From Georgenia muralis (GTDB taxonomy: Bacteria > Actinomycetota > Actinomycetes > Actinomycetales > Actinomycetaceae): 64,000 nucleotides of DNA. Positions 32,716 to 42,711 of the stretch are shown one piece after another. The stretch is from NCBI RefSeq assembly GCF_003814705.1, contig NZ_RKRA01000001.1, forward strand, positions 3,540,776-3,604,775. Reading direction: 5' to 3'. Each line of letters opens with the position of its first letter. Within the stretch, counting starts at the first letter, position 1. Under the pieces are notes generated by a model. It worked only from the letters and a program-made list of their open reading frames with translations, did not search any database and was not told the origin of the DNA. The position numbers and the translations under genes are program-made.

Positions 32716-35700
32716 TCACTGGTAGAAGAGCTCGTCGACGACCGTCCGAGCCCGCCGGGCCCGGCGCAGGTACTCCTCCTCCAGGTCCAGCCGCCTGCCC
32801 GGGGGGTAGCCGAGGATCCGGGCCACCACCTCGAGCTCGACCGCCTCGTGGGGCAGGGTGTCGATCTTGGCGCCGGTGGTCCGGCCCGTGCCGAGGACGA
32901 TCGCGTCCCGGATCCGGGACGCGAGCTGCCACGCGCCGTCCAGGCGCGCAGCCTCCTCGGCACTGACCAGGCCGGCCTCGTGGAGGGCGTGCAGCGCCCG
33001 GGTCGTCGAGGTGGTCCGAAGTTCCGGCACCCGCCCGGCGTGGCGCAGCTGGAGCAGCTGCACGGTCCACTCGACGTCGCTGAGGCCGCCCCGGCCGAGC
33101 TTGAGGTGGCGGGTCGGGGGGACGCCGCGAGGCATCCGCTCCGACTCGACCCGCGCCTTGATCCGGCGCAGCTCGCGCAGCTCGGCCTCGGTGAGGCCCT
33201 CCGCGGGGTAGCGCAACGGGTCCACGAGCGCGACGAACCGCCGCGCGAGGTCGTCGTCCCCGGCCACGGGGCGCGCGCGCAGCAGGGCCTGACGTTCCCA
33301 CGGCTCCACCCACCGCTCGTAGTACTCGGCGTAGGCCGACAGCGTGCGGGTCATGGGGCCGTTGCGGCCCTCGGGGCGCAGGTCCGCGTCGACCGCCAGG
33401 GGCGGCTCTCCCCCACCCTCCCCGAGGAGCCCGCGGACCTTGCTCGCCACGGCCACCGCCGTCCGGGTGGCCGTCTCGGGGTCCGCGCCCGGCTCGGGCT
33501 CGTGGACGAAGAGGACGTCGGCGTCGGAGGCGTAGCTCATCTCCTCCCCGCCCAGCCGTCCCATCGCCACGACGAGGTAGCGCGACGGCGGCTCGGCCAG
33601 GCCCGCCTCGGCCGTGGCCTCGGCCACGGCGACCCGCAGCGCACCGGCGAGGGCGACGTCGGCCGCGGTGGTGATCATCGCCCGGGAGCGACCGTCCGGG
33701 ACCGCGTCGAGGACGTCCCCGATGCCGGCCCGGAGGAGCTCGCGGCGCCGGAGGTAGCGGGCCACCATGACCCCGGGCACCGGCTCGGCCCGGCGCGACT
33801 GGAGCGCGAGCAGCTCCGGCTCCAGCACCTCGCGGGTGCGGGGCGTCAGCTCGTCGTCGTCGTCGAGCCACCGCACCGCCTCCGGCAGGGTCGCCAGGGA
33901 GGCGGCGACGTAGCGGCTGTGGGAGAGCAGGTGCGCGAGGCGCTCGGCGGCCGCGCCGGAGTCGCGCAGGAGCTTGAGGTACCAGTGGGTGGTGCCCATG
34001 GTCTCGGAGAGCTTGCGGAAGCTCAGCAGGCCCGAGTCCGGCTCGGGTCCCTGGGCGAACCAGCCGAGCATGACGGGCAGGAGCTGGCGCTGGATCGCCG
34101 CCCGCCGGGTGATGCCCTCGGTCAGGGCCGCGATGTGGCGGATCGCCCCGGCGGGGTCGTGGAACCCGATCGCGGCGAGGCGGGCGCGGGCCGCCTCCGG
34201 CGCCAGGACGACGTCCTGGGCGCTCAGCTGCGCGGTGAGGGGCAGCAACGGGCGGTAGAAGATCTCCTCGTGGAGGTGGCGCACCTCGCGGCGCACCTGC
34301 CGCCACCGCTCCTCGAGGGACTCTGCGCCGTCGACGCCGTCGGTCCGCAGCGACCGGCCCAGGCGGCGCAGGTCCGCCTCGTCGGTGGGGACGAGGTGCG
34401 AGCGGCGCAACCGGTAGAGCTGGATGCGGTGCTCCAGCGCCCGCAGGAACCGGTAGTGGTGCCCCAGCTCCTCGGCGTGGTCGCGGCCGACGTACCCGGC
34501 GCGCGCAAGCTGCGCCAGGCCCTGCAGCGTCGTCCGGGACCGGATGGTCTCGTCGGTCCGGCCGTGGACCATCTGGAGCAGCTGGACGGTGAACTCGACG
34601 TCGCGCAGGCCACCCTTGCCGAGCTTGAGCTGACGCTCGGCGTGCTGGGCGGGGACGGTGTCCTCGACCCGGCGCCGCATGGCCTGGGCGTCCTCGACGA
34701 AGTGCTCGCGCTCCACCGCCGACCACACCATCGGCGCGAGGGCTTCGACGTAGGCCTGGCCGAGGGCGAGGTCACCGGCCACCGGCCGGGCCTTGAGCAG
34801 CGCCTGGAACTCCCACGCCTTCGCCCAGCGCTCGTAGTAGGCGAGGTGGGAGGCCAGGGTGCGCACGAGGGGCCCGTCCTTGCCCTCGGGCCGCAGGTTG
34901 GCGTCCAGCGGCCACAGGGCCGGCTCGCCCGACGGGCCGGCGCACGCCCGCGCCAGGGCGGCCGCGAGCCGGGTGCCCACCGCGAGGGCCTCGCCCTCGT
35001 CCGTGCCCTCCGCCGGCTCCACGACGTAGACGACGTCGACGTCGGAGATGTAGTTGAGCTCGCGGCCACCGGTCTTACCCATGCCCAGCACCGCCAGGCG
35101 CACCCCGCGGGCACCGTCCGGCTGGTCCGCGCGCACCACCGCCAGGGCGGCGTCCAGCGCCCCCGCCACGACGTCGGCGACGGCGGCGGCCACCTTGGGC
35201 AGGTCCGCCAGCGGGTCGGGGCTGGTGAGGTCCGCGGCGGCGATCTCCAGGATGCGCCGGCGGTAGGTGCGCCGCAGGGTGTCCACCCCCTCGGCGCCCG
35301 TGACCGTGGCGACCGGGACGGTGTCGCGGTGGTCCGCCCCGACCGCCCTCAGCGCCCGCTCGCGCTCGTCCTCGGCCGTGAGGTCGAGGACCGGGACCTC
35401 GCCGTCACGATCGGCGAGGAGAGTGACGTCACCCGGGCGCGCGACGAGCATGTCCCCCAGCGCCGAGCTTGCGCCCAGGACGGCGAGGAGCCGGTCCCGG
35501 TGCGGCCCGTCGGTGGTGAGCACCGCGGCGAGGTCTCCGCCGTCGTCGGCGGCCTCGACCAGCCGCAGCAGGGTGAGCAGGGCCAGGTCGGGGTCGGCCG
35601 CGCGTCCGAGCGCCTCGGGCAGCGGTGCGCCCGCCGCCCCCGCGGCGGCGACCACCGGGGCGAGCGCGGCCTCGGCGAGGAGACTCTCGGCGCGGGCGGG

Positions 35701-35754
35701 CGCCGCGAACCCCAGCCGGCGCAGCCGGCTGGCGGCGGAGACCTCACGCGGCAC
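32716..35754 (-). CDS. glnE: Glutamine synthetase adenylyltransferase (bifunctional)
   Basis: Adds and removes AMP on the regulatory Tyr of GlnA. 1012 residues with the expected duplicated layout: a nucleotidyltransferase domain in each half with the metal motif SDVDVVYV (about residue 240, after MGKTGGRELNYI) and SDADVLFVHE (about 740, after MGRLGGEEMSYA), each followed by a helical GlnD-like domain (KLGKGGLRDVEFTVQLLQ and KLGRGGLSDVEWTVQLLQ). GTG start at 35754, 11 bases after the glnA2 stop, so it is co-transcribed with glnA2. No clear terminator was seen in the 118-bp gap that follows. Confidence 0.97.
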   Translation of the reverse strand: MPREVSAASRLRRLGFAAPARAESLLAEAALAPVVAAAGAAGAPLPEALGRAADPDLALLTLLRLVEAADDGGDLAAVLTTDGPHRDRLLAVLGASSALGDMLVARPGDVTLLADRDGEVPVLDLTAEDERERALRAVGADHRDTVPVATVTGAEGVDTLRRTYRRRILEIAAADLTSPDPLADLPKVAAAVADVVAGALDAALAVVRADQPDGARGVRLAVLGMGKTGGRELNYISDVDVVYVVEPAEGTDEGEALAVGTRLAAALARACAGPSGEPALWPLDANLRPEGKDGPLVRTLASHLAYYERWAKAWEFQALLKARPVAGDLALGQAYVEALAPMVWSAVEREHFVEDAQAMRRRVEDTVPAQHAERQLKLGKGGLRDVEFTVQLLQMVHGRTDETIRSRTTLQGLAQLARAGYVGRDHAEELGHHYRFLRALEHRIQLYRLRRSHLVPTDEADLRRLGRSLRTDGVDGAESLEERWRQVRREVRHLHEEIFYRPLLPLTAQLSAQDVVLAPEAARARLAAIGFHDPAGAIRHIAALTEGITRRAAIQRQLLPVMLGWFAQGPEPDSGLLSFRKLSETMGTTHWYLKLLRDSGAAAERLAHLLSHSRYVAASLATLPEAVRWLDDDDELTPRTREVLEPELLALQSRRAEPVPGVMVARYLRRRELLRAGIGDVLDAVPDGRSRAMITTAADVALAGALRVAVAEATAEAGLAEPPSRYLVVAMGRLGGEEMSYASDADVLFVHEPEPGADPETATRTAVAVASKVRGLLGEGGGEPPLAVDADLRPEGRNGPMTRTLSAYAEYYERWVEPWERQALLRARPVAGDDDLARRFVALVDPLRYPAEGLTEAELRELRRIKARVESERMPRGVPPTRHLKLGRGGLSDVEWTVQLLQLRHAGRVPELRTTSTTRALHALHEAGLVSAEEAARLDGAWQLASRIRDAIVLGTGRTTGAKIDTLPHEAVELEVVARILGYPPGRRLDLEEEYLRRARRARTVVDELFYQ

Positions 35755-35765
35755 GGGCGGTCAGC

Positions 35766-37100
35766 TCACAGGGCGGGGATGAAGCGCTGCAGCTCGTACG
35801 CCGTCACCTGGGCCCGGTACTCCTCCCACTCCGTGCGCTTGTTGCGCAGGAAGAACTCGAAGGTGTCCTCACCCAGGGTCTCGGCGACGAGCTCGGAGGT
35901 CTCCATGATCTCCACGGCCTCGCGCAGCGAGTTCGGCAACGACCTGATCCCGAGCGCCTTGCGCTCGGCCCGGCTCATCGCCCAGACGTCGTCGTCGGCG
36001 CCCTCGGGCAGCTCGTAGCCCTCCTCGATGCCCTTGAGGCCGGCGTTGAGCAGCACCGCGAAGGCGAGGTAGGGGTTGGCCGCGGAGTCCAGCGCCCGGT
36101 ACTCCACCCGCGCCGAACCGCCCTTGTCGGGCTTGTACATGGGCACCCGCACGAGCGCGGAGCGGTTGTTGTGGCCCCAGCACACGTAGCTGGGGGCCTC
36201 GCCGCCGCCCCACAGGCGCTTGTAGGAGTTGACGTGCTGGTTGCACACGGCGGTGATCTCCGCGGCGTGCCGCAGCAGGCCGGCGATGAACGCCCGGCCG
36301 GTGTCGGAGAGCTGGTACTGCCCGGCGGGGTCGTAGAAGGCGTTGCGCTCACCCTCGAACAGGGACAGGTGGGTGTGCATGCCGGAGCCGGGGGCGTCCA
36401 CGAGCGGCTTGGGCATGAACGTCGCCAGCACGTCCTGCTGGAGGGCGACCTCCTTGATGACGGTGCGGAAGGTCTGGATGTTGTCGGCCGTGCTCAGCGC
36501 GTCGGCGTAGCGCAGGTCGATCTCGTTCTGGCCCGGGCCGGCCTCGTGGTGGGAGAACTCCACGGAGATCCCCATGGACTCGAGCGTGGTGATCGCGTCA
36601 CGGCGGAAGTCGTGGGCGGTGCCGCGCGCGACGTGGTCGAAGTACCCGCCACGGTCGATCGGCACCAGCCCGTCCTCCGGCGACGAGTTCTGGAAGAGGT
36701 AGAACTCGATCTCGGGGTGGGTGTAGAAGGTGAAGCCCTTCTCGGCGGCCTTGTCCATCGCGCGGCGCAGCACCCCGCGCGGGTCGGACCGGGCCGGCTC
36801 GCCCGCCGGGGTGAGGATGTCGCAGAACATCCGGGCGACGCCGTTCTCCTCACCGCGCCAGGGCAGCACCTGGAAGGTGGCCGGGTCCGGCTTGGCGAGC
36901 ATGTCCGCCTCGTAGACCCGGGTCAGGCCCTCGATGGAGGAACCGTCGAACCCGATGCCCTCCGCGAAGGCCCCCTCGAGCTCGGCCGGCGCGATGGCCA
37001 CGGACTTCAGCACGCCCAGGACGTCGGTGAACCACAGCCGGATGAACCGGATGTCGCGCTCCTCGATCGACCTGAGCACGTACTCCTGCTGCCTGTCCAT
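35766..37100 (-). CDS. glnA2: Glutamine synthetase, type I alpha (GlnA2)
   Basis: Second glutamine synthetase-family enzyme, 444 residues from the ATG at 37100 with GAGGAGG upstream. Active-site segments are conserved: GFDGSSIEGLTRV, HPEIEFYLF, EFSHHEAGPGQNEIDLRY, MPKPLVDAPGSGMHTHLS and NRSALVRVP. The usual GSI-beta adenylylation segment is replaced, as expected for the alpha group, so GlnE probably does not modify it. GlnA2 homologues are usually minor or have a different substrate preference. First gene of the glnA2-glnE operon, divergent from nadE. Confidence 0.93.
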   Translation of the reverse strand: MDRQQEYVLRSIEERDIRFIRLWFTDVLGVLKSVAIAPAELEGAFAEGIGFDGSSIEGLTRVYEADMLAKPDPATFQVLPWRGEENGVARMFCDILTPAGEPARSDPRGVLRRAMDKAAEKGFTFYTHPEIEFYLFQNSSPEDGLVPIDRGGYFDHVARGTAHDFRRDAITTLESMGISVEFSHHEAGPGQNEIDLRYADALSTADNIQTFRTVIKEVALQQDVLATFMPKPLVDAPGSGMHTHLSLFEGERNAFYDPAGQYQLSDTGRAFIAGLLRHAAEITAVCNQHVNSYKRLWGGGEAPSYVCWGHNNRSALVRVPMYKPDKGGSARVEYRALDSAANPYLAFAVLLNAGLKGIEEGYELPEGADDDVWAMSRAERKALGIRSLPNSLREAVEIMETSELVAETLGEDTFEFFLRNKRTEWEEYRAQVTAYELQRFIPAL

Positions 37101-37257
37101 CGACCCCTCCTCGGTCCGGGACCGCCACGGAAGGTGCCCGGGCGGACGTGCGAGGGGCACCGGCCCCCACAGGCCCCATCATGGCGCACGCCCGGCCGCC
37201 CGCGCGCCGCCGACCGGCATCCGCCCCTCCGGCGCGCTGCGCCGTCGCCTGCGGCAA

Positions 37258-37263
37258 TAGGCT
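37258..37263 (+). promoter_or_regulatory. Candidate -10 of nadE
   Basis: TAGGCT, 6 nt before the ATG at 37270, no ribosome binding site. Confidence 0.55.
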
Positions 37264-37269
37264 CGGGGC

Positions 37270-38922
37270 ATGGAGCTGCGCATCGCCCTCGCCCAGGTCA
37301 ACAGCGCCGTCGGCGACCTCGACGCCAACTCCTCCGCCGTGCGTGCCGTGACCGCCCGCGCCGTCGCGGCCGGGGCCGACGTCGTGCTCCTGCCCGAGAT
37401 GGTCCTGACCGGCTACCCCGTCGAGGACCTCGCCCTGCGCGGGTCGTTCCAGCGCGCCGCGGCCGCGCGCCTGCAGACCCTGGCCGCCGAGCTCGCCGCG
37501 GACGGCCTGGGCGCCACCGCCGTCGTGCTCGGTTCGCTGGGCACCGCCCGGGCCGAGCGGCCCACCAACGTCGCCGCGGTCCTGCGCGGCGGCGCCGTCG
37601 AGGCGGTCTACACCAAGCACCACCTGCCCAACTACGGCGTGTTCGACGAGTACCGGATCTTCGCCCCGGGCGACCCGGACGACGTCGTGGTCGTCGAGGC
37701 CGGCGGGCACCGGCTCGGTGTGGCGATCTGCGAGGACATCTGGGTCGACGGCGGGCCGGTCGCCGCGATGGCCGACGACGGTCTCGACGCCCTCCTGGTC
37801 CTCAACGGCTCGCCGTACGAGTTCGGCAAGGGTGCCGTGCGACGGCGTCTCACCCGTGACCGGGCGCGGCAGCTCGGCTGCCCGGTCCTCTACGTCAACC
37901 TCGTCGGCGGCCAGGACGACCTCGTCTTCGACGGCCACAGCTTCGTCGTCGACGCCGCCGGGGACCTCGTCGCGGCGTCCCCGGGCTTCGTCGAGGACCT
38001 CCTGCTGGTGGCGCTGCCCGGGGACGGCGCGGCCCCCACCACCCCGGCCGGGTACGCCCTGCCCCCGGAGCGGTCGGACATCGCCCAGATGTACGAGGCC
38101 ATCGTCCTGGGTCTGCGCGACTACGTGCGCAAGAACGGCTTCGAGAAGGTCGTGCTGGGTCTGTCCGGCGGCATCGACTCCGCCCTCGTCGCCGCCGTGG
38201 CCGCCGACGCGATCGGCGGGGAGAACGTCGTGGGGATCTCGATGCCCTCGCGGTACTCCTCGGACCACTCCCGCGACGACGCCGCCGACCTCGCCCGCCG
38301 CATCGGCGCCGACTACCGGGTGCGCCCCATCGGCCCGATGGTCGAGGCCTTCCTCGCCGAGATGGACATCACCGGGGTCGCGGAGGAGAACCTCCAGGCG
38401 CGGGTGCGCGCCGTCGTCCTCATGGCCGTGTCGAACTCCGAGGGGCCGCTGCTCCTGGCGACCGGGAACAAGAGCGAGCTCGCTGTCGGGTACTCCACCG
38501 TCTACGGCGACGCCGCGGGCGGCTACGCGCCGCTCAAGGACGTCCTCAAGACCCACGTGTGGGAGCTGGCCCGCTGGCGCAACGAGGCCGCCGCGGCCGC
38601 CGGCGAGGAGCCGCCGATCCCGTGGAGCTCGATCGAGAAGGCTCCCTCGGCCGAGCTGCGCCCGGACCAGAAGGACTCCGACTCCCTGCCGGACTACGAC
38701 CTGCTCGACAACGTCCTCGAGGGCTACGTCGAGCGCAGCCTCGGCCGGGAGGAGCTGCTCGACTCCGGGTTCGACCCCGAGACCGTCGAGCTCGTCCTGC
38801 GGCTCGTGGACCGCGCGGAGTGGAAGCGCCGCCAGTACCCCCTCGGCCCCAAGGTCACCGCGGTCGCGTTCGGCCGTGACCGGCGCCTGCCCGTGACCAA
38901 CCGCTGGCGCGAGCGGCTCTGA
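37270..38922 (+). CDS. nadE: Glutamine-dependent NAD+ synthetase
   Basis: Last step of NAD+ synthesis. 550 residues: an N-terminal nitrilase-type glutaminase domain (about 1-265) with the triad E43 (LLPEMVLTGYP), K116 (YTKHHLPN) and C154 (VAICEDIW), and a C-terminal synthetase domain with the PP-loop LGLSGGIDSA (about 297-306). Leaderless start after TAGGCT. Lies beside the glutamine synthetase genes, whose product is its nitrogen donor; a functional reason for the proximity is only suggestive. panB follows 35 bases later. Confidence 0.96.
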   Translation: MELRIALAQVNSAVGDLDANSSAVRAVTARAVAAGADVVLLPEMVLTGYPVEDLALRGSFQRAAAARLQTLAAELAADGLGATAVVLGSLGTARAERPTNVAAVLRGGAVEAVYTKHHLPNYGVFDEYRIFAPGDPDDVVVVEAGGHRLGVAICEDIWVDGGPVAAMADDGLDALLVLNGSPYEFGKGAVRRRLTRDRARQLGCPVLYVNLVGGQDDLVFDGHSFVVDAAGDLVAASPGFVEDLLLVALPGDGAAPTTPAGYALPPERSDIAQMYEAIVLGLRDYVRKNGFEKVVLGLSGGIDSALVAAVAADAIGGENVVGISMPSRYSSDHSRDDAADLARRIGADYRVRPIGPMVEAFLAEMDITGVAEENLQARVRAVVLMAVSNSEGPLLLATGNKSELAVGYSTVYGDAAGGYAPLKDVLKTHVWELARWRNEAAAAAGEEPPIPWSSIEKAPSAELRPDQKDSDSLPDYDLLDNVLEGYVERSLGREELLDSGFDPETVELVLRLVDRAEWKRRQYPLGPKVTAVAFGRDRRLPVTNRWRERL

Positions 38923-38957
38923 CCCTCCCCCGCCCGACCGAGAGGACGACCCTTCCC

Positions 38958-39782
38958 ATGAGCACCCCCGCACCCGAGACACCCCGCCGGTTCCGGGTCC
39001 ACCACCTGCGCCAGGCCAAGGAGCGCGGCGAACCCCTGACGATGCTCACCGCCTACGACGCCGTCACCGCCCGGGTCTTCGACGAGGCGGGCGTCGACCT
39101 GCTCCTCGTCGGGGACTCCGTCGGCGACAACATGCTCGCCCACGACTCCACGATCCCGGTGACGGTCGACGAGATGGTCGTCGCCACCCGGGCGGTCGCG
39201 CGCGTGACCCGCCGGGCGATGGTCGTGGCGGACCTGCCCTTCGGCTCCTACGAGGCATCCCCCGCCCAGTGCCACGCCACCGCCGTGCGGCTGGTCAAGG
39301 AGGCCGGCGCCCACGCGGTGAAGTTCGAGGGCGGGACGCACCTGGCCGGCCACGTCGAGCTCCTCACCCGGTCGGGGATCCCCGTGGTGGGCCACCTGGG
39401 CTTCACGCCGCAGTCGGAGAACATCCTCGGCGGCAAGCGCGTCCAGGGCCGCGGCGAGGAGGCCGCCGACCGGCTCGTCGCCGACGCCCTCGCCCTGGCC
39501 GACGCCGGCGCCGTCGCCGTCGTCCTGGAGATGGTCCCGGCGCCCGTGGCCGACCGGGTCACCGAGGTGCTGCCCGTCCCCACGATCGGGATCGGCGCCG
39601 GGAACGGCTGCGACGGGCAGGTCCTCGTCTGGACGGACATGGCCGGCATGGGGTCGTGGTCCCCCCGGTTCGCCCGCCGCTACGCCGAGCTGGGTGCCGC
39701 CCTCGGCGCGGCGACGCGGCAGTACGTCACGGAGGTGCGGACCCGGGCCTTCCCGGGCCCCGAGCACACCTACGAGAGCTGA
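38958..39782 (+). CDS. panB: 3-methyl-2-oxobutanoate hydroxymethyltransferase
   Basis: First step of pantothenate synthesis: transfers a hydroxymethyl group from methylene-tetrahydrofolate to ketoisovalerate. 274 residues. Family signatures: MLTAYDAVTARVFDEAG, VGDSVGDNMLAHDSTIPVT, ADLPFGSYE, KFEGG, GHLGFTPQS, the catalytic Glu in VLEMVP, and IGIGAGNGCDGQVLV. ATG with GAGAGGAC upstream. The last 13 bases overlap the end of the convergent SPOR-like gene. Confidence 0.96.
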   Translation: MSTPAPETPRRFRVHHLRQAKERGEPLTMLTAYDAVTARVFDEAGVDLLLVGDSVGDNMLAHDSTIPVTVDEMVVATRAVARVTRRAMVVADLPFGSYEASPAQCHATAVRLVKEAGAHAVKFEGGTHLAGHVELLTRSGIPVVGHLGFTPQSENILGGKRVQGRGEEAADRLVADALALADAGAVAVVLEMVPAPVADRVTEVLPVPTIGIGAGNGCDGQVLVWTDMAGMGSWSPRFARRYAELGAALGAATRQYVTEVRTRAFPGPEHTYES

Positions 39783-40039
39783 GGGGAACCACCGGCGCCT
39801 GTCGTGCCGCCCTCTGACCCGTCCGACGTCCCCTCGACGGACGGGTCGGCGCCGGGCTCCCCCTTCCAGGCGGCGTCGTCCTCCTCCCACTCCTCGTTGC
39901 GCGTGCGCACCTTGTCCATGGCGTGCCGCGCGGCCTCCGCCGACGGGTACGGGCCCATCCGTGAGGTCCAGCCCGCGACCTTCCCCTCCTGGACCTCGCC
40001 CGTGGCGAGGTCGTAGTAGAACTCGGGCTGCTCGCTCAT
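39770..40039 (-). CDS. Small SPOR-like conserved protein
   Basis: 89 residues. The first 55 (FYYDLATGEVQEGKVAGWTS, RMGPYPSAEAARHAMDKVRTRNEEWEEDD) resemble short actinobacterial proteins annotated as SPOR-domain-like; the rest is acidic and Gly/Ser-rich. No signal peptide, so it is probably cytoplasmic, unlike true cell-division SPOR proteins. ATG 40039 has GAGGAGG upstream. Divergent from map and tail-to-tail with panB. Function unknown. Confidence 0.7.
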   Translation of the reverse strand: MSEQPEFYYDLATGEVQEGKVAGWTSRMGPYPSAEAARHAMDKVRTRNEEWEEDDAAWKGEPGADPSVEGTSDGSEGGTTGAGGSPQLS

Positions 40040-40088
40040 GCTCGTCCTCCTCGTCGCTGCCCGCGCGGACCGCGGGCCGCCCCGTCCG

Positions 40089-40094
40089 TAGACT
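40089..40094 (+). promoter_or_regulatory. Candidate -10 of map
   Basis: TAGACT, 6 nt before the ATG at 40101, no ribosome binding site. Confidence 0.55.
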
Positions 40095-40100
40095 GGGCCC

Positions 40101-40988
40101 ATGCTGGTGGACCCTATGCTCGCCGACCGCGCCCCCCGCGGCACCCTGACGAAGGGGCGCGTCTCCCCGCTGCGGGAGGTGCCCGTGTCGATCCCGCGGC
40201 CGGAGTACGTCGGGCGCACGGGTCCGGAGCGGGTGAGCGCCTCCGAGGTGAAGTCGCCCGAGACGATCGAACGGATCCGGCGGGCCTCGCGCGTCGCGGC
40301 CCAGGCGCTGGCCGAGGTCGGCCGCCACGTCGCGCCGGGCGTGACGACGGACGAGCTGGACCGCATCGGCCACGAGTTCATGCTCGACCACGGCGCCTAC
40401 CCCTCGACGCTGGGCTACATGGGCTTCCCGAAGTCGCTGTGCACGTCGGTCAACGAGGTGATCTGCCACGGCATCCCCGACTCGACCGTCCTGGCCGAGG
40501 GCGACATTCTCAACGTCGACGTCACCGCCTACCTCGACGGCGTCCACGGCGACCTCAACGCCATGTTCGAGGTCGGCGAGGTGGACGAGGAGTCCCACCT
40601 CCTCGTCGAGCGGACGAAGGTCGCCATGGAGCGCGGCATCAACGCCGTGCGCCCGGGCCGGGCCGTCAACGTCATCGGCCGGGTCATCGAGGCCTACGCC
40701 CGGCGGTTCGACTACGGCGTCGTGCGCGACTTCACCGGGCACGGCGTCGGCGAGGCGTTCCACTCCGGACTCATCATCCCCCACTACGACTCGGCCCCCC
40801 GCTACGACGACGTCATCGAGCCGGGCATGGTGTTCACGATCGAGCCCATGCTCACCCTCGGTGAGATCGACTGGGTCCAGTGGGACGACGGCTGGACCGT
40901 GCTGACCAAGGACCGCTCGCGCAGCGCCCAGTGGGAGCACACGGTCGTCGTGACCGAGACCGGCGCGGAGATCCTCACCCTGCCCTGA
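40101..40988 (+). CDS. map: Methionine aminopeptidase, type I with N-terminal extension
   Basis: Removes the initiator Met from new proteins. 295 residues; an N-terminal extension of about 45 residues rich in Pro and Arg, as in the mycobacterial MapB form, where it may contact the ribosome. Metal ligands: Asp in [10 protein letters not shown], Asp in GVHGDLN, His in GHGVGEAFH, Glu in TIEPML, and Glu in QWEHTVVVT. Works downstream of peptide deformylase, whose gene def is at the other end of the window. Leaderless start after TAGACT. Confidence 0.95.
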   Translation: MLVDPMLADRAPRGTLTKGRVSPLREVPVSIPRPEYVGRTGPERVSASEVKSPETIERIRRASRVAAQALAEVGRHVAPGVTTDELDRIGHEFMLDHGAYPSTLGYMGFPKSLCTSVNEVICHGIPDSTVLAEGDILNVDVTAYLDGVHGDLNAMFEVGEVDEESHLLVERTKVAMERGINAVRPGRAVNVIGRVIEAYARRFDYGVVRDFTGHGVGEAFHSGLIIPHYDSAPRYDDVIEPGMVFTIEPMLTLGEIDWVQWDDGWTVLTKDRSRSAQWEHTVVVTETGAEILTLP

Positions 40989-41002
40989 CGCCCCGGTCCG
41001 GA

Positions 41003-41008
41003 TAGCCT
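41003..41008 (+). promoter_or_regulatory. Candidate -10 of ppgK
   Basis: TAGCCT; would give a leader of about 40 nt with GGAGAAC before the ATG at 41054. Confidence 0.4.
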
Positions 41009-41053
41009 GCGGGTGCGCCGACCGGCGCGGCGGGACGGACACGACGGAGAACC

Positions 41054-41809
41054 ATGAGCGACCTCATCGGATTCGGCATCGACATCGGCGGCTCGGGGAT
41101 CAAGGGCGCCCCGGTGGACCTCACCACGGGTGAGCTCGTCGGCGACCGGCTGCGCATCCCCACCCCGAACCCGTCCAAGCCGGCCGCCGTCGCGGCCACG
41201 GTGGCCGAGCTCGTCGCCTCCTTCGACGTGCCGGACACGACCCCGATCGGGCTGACCTTCCCCGCCCCGATCAAGCACGGCGTCGTGGGGTCCATCGCCA
41301 ACCTCCACAAGTCCTGGAAGGGCGTGGACGTCCCGGTCCTCATGACCGAGGCCATCGGCCGTCAGGTCATCGCGGTCAACGACGCCGACGCCGCCGGCAT
41401 CGCCGAGGTCGTCTACGGCGCCGCGAAGGGCGTGCCCGGTGTCGTCCTGGTCACGACGCTCGGCACCGGGATCGGCTCCGCGCTCATCGTCGACGGCACG
41501 CTCGTACCCAACACCGAGCTCGGCCACCTCGAGATCGACGGCCACGACGCCGAGCACCGCGCGGCCTCCTCCGCGCGCGAGGCGGAGGGGCTGTCGTGGG
41601 ACGAGTGGGCCGAGCGCCTCCAGCGGTTCTACGAGACGGTCGAGATGCTCTTCTCCCCCGACCTCCTCGTCGTCGGCGGCGGGGTGAGCAAGAAGCACGA
41701 CAAGTTCCTCCCCCTGCTGACGACCCAGGCGCCGATCGTGCCCGCGGCGCTGCGCAACACCGCCGGGATCGCCGGCGCCGCTCAGCTGGCCGCCCACGGC
41801 TACCGCTGA
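41054..41809 (+). CDS. ppgK: Polyphosphate glucokinase
   Basis: ROK-family kinase that phosphorylates glucose using polyphosphate or ATP, entry to glycolysis in many actinobacteria. 251 residues. Phosphate-binding [16 protein letters not shown] at the start, catalytic Asp in [20 protein letters not shown], and ELGHLEIDG where most ROK members carry a zinc site; its absence is normal for PpgK. The MBL-fold gene begins one base after its stop. Confidence 0.93.
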   Translation: MSDLIGFGIDIGGSGIKGAPVDLTTGELVGDRLRIPTPNPSKPAAVAATVAELVASFDVPDTTPIGLTFPAPIKHGVVGSIANLHKSWKGVDVPVLMTEAIGRQVIAVNDADAAGIAEVVYGAAKGVPGVVLVTTLGTGIGSALIVDGTLVPNTELGHLEIDGHDAEHRAASSAREAEGLSWDEWAERLQRFYETVEMLFSPDLLVVGGGVSKKHDKFLPLLTTQAPIVPAALRNTAGIAGAAQLAAHGYR

Positions 41810-41810
41810 C

Positions 41811-42635
41811 GTGACCCGCGGCCTCGAGGAGGTCGCGCCCGGTGTCCACGTGGCCACCGCGCGTCGGTGGGCGACCACGTCGACCGTCGTCGTCGCATCG
41901 AACGGCTCCTGCCTCCTCGTCGACCCCGCGCTGACCCCCGCCGAGCTCGACGGCCTCGCCGCGACCGTCGCCGTGCGCGGCTGGCGGGTCAGCGCCGTGC
42001 TGTCCACGCACCCGCACTGGGACCACCTCCTGGTGCCGGCGCCGCTGACCGGCGTGGCACACGTCGCCTCGGCGGCCGCCGTGCGGGCGGCGAGGGACGG
42101 GCGCACCGCGCTGGTCGCCGAGGCCGCCGCGAGCGGCACCGGCGCCGAGGCGCACCTCCGCGTCCCGGACGCCCTGCCCACCGCGGTGGCCGAGGACGGA
42201 CCGGCGGTGCCTGCCTGGCCGGCGGTCCGTCTCGTCGAGCACCGCGCGCACGCGCCCGGGCACCTCACGGTGGTCGTCCCCGCCGCACGGGCGCTGCTCG
42301 TCGGCGACATGCTCTCCGACCGCGAGGTGCCCCTCCTCGACCTCGACGCGGCCGACCCCCTGGGCGACTACGCCGAGGCGCTGGCCCTCCTCGTACCCCT
42401 CCTGCGGGACGCGGACGTCGTCGTGCCCGGGCACGGCGCCGTGGCCACCGCAGCCGAGGCCCGCGCACGCCTGGTCGCCGACCTGCGCTACCTCGACCGC
42501 CTGGCCGCCGGCCGTCCCGGCACCGACCCGCGTCTGATCGACCCGTGGGTCAGGGCGGAGCACGACCGACAGGCGGCCCGGAGCGACCCACCGGACGGAC
42601 CCCCGGCGGGGCCGGCCCCGAGATCAGGGTCGTGA
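41811..42635 (+). CDS. Metallo-beta-lactamase-fold hydrolase
   Basis: 274 residues. Di-metal site: STHPHWDHLL (HxHxDH), a His in HAPGHLTV, the Asp in LLVGDMLSD, and His in VVPGHGAV. No signal peptide, so it is cytoplasmic; fold relatives include glyoxalase II and other thioesterases. The first 15 residues resemble those of small MBL hydrolases (LEEVAPGVHV). The GTG start lies one base after the ppgK stop, implying co-translation. Substrate unknown. The C-terminal tail is Pro/Arg-rich. Confidence 0.87.
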   Translation: MTRGLEEVAPGVHVATARRWATTSTVVVASNGSCLLVDPALTPAELDGLAATVAVRGWRVSAVLSTHPHWDHLLVPAPLTGVAHVASAAAVRAARDGRTALVAEAAASGTGAEAHLRVPDALPTAVAEDGPAVPAWPAVRLVEHRAHAPGHLTVVVPAARALLVGDMLSDREVPLLDLDAADPLGDYAEALALLVPLLRDADVVVPGHGAVATAAEARARLVADLRYLDRLAAGRPGTDPRLIDPWVRAEHDRQAARSDPPDGPPAGPAPRSGS

Positions 42636-42711
42636 TCCGGGGCGTCCCTGATGTGCGGACCGGGCCGATGCACCACGCTGGAGGTACTGACGAGCAGAAG
42701 AGGTGCACGAC

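Noticed and set aside
32848-36018. A frame of more than 1000 codons on the plus strand opposite glnE
   Set aside because: Product has no recognisable fold, and glnE on the other strand is complete with both catalytic motifs.
39770-40381. A 203-codon version of the SPOR-like gene running into map
   Set aside because: The ATG at 40039 has a strong ribosome binding site, and the extra N-terminal part is antisense to map.
41811-42635. MBL protein as a class B beta-lactamase
   Set aside because: No signal peptide and no class B signature beyond the general metal motif; cytoplasmic relatives fit better.
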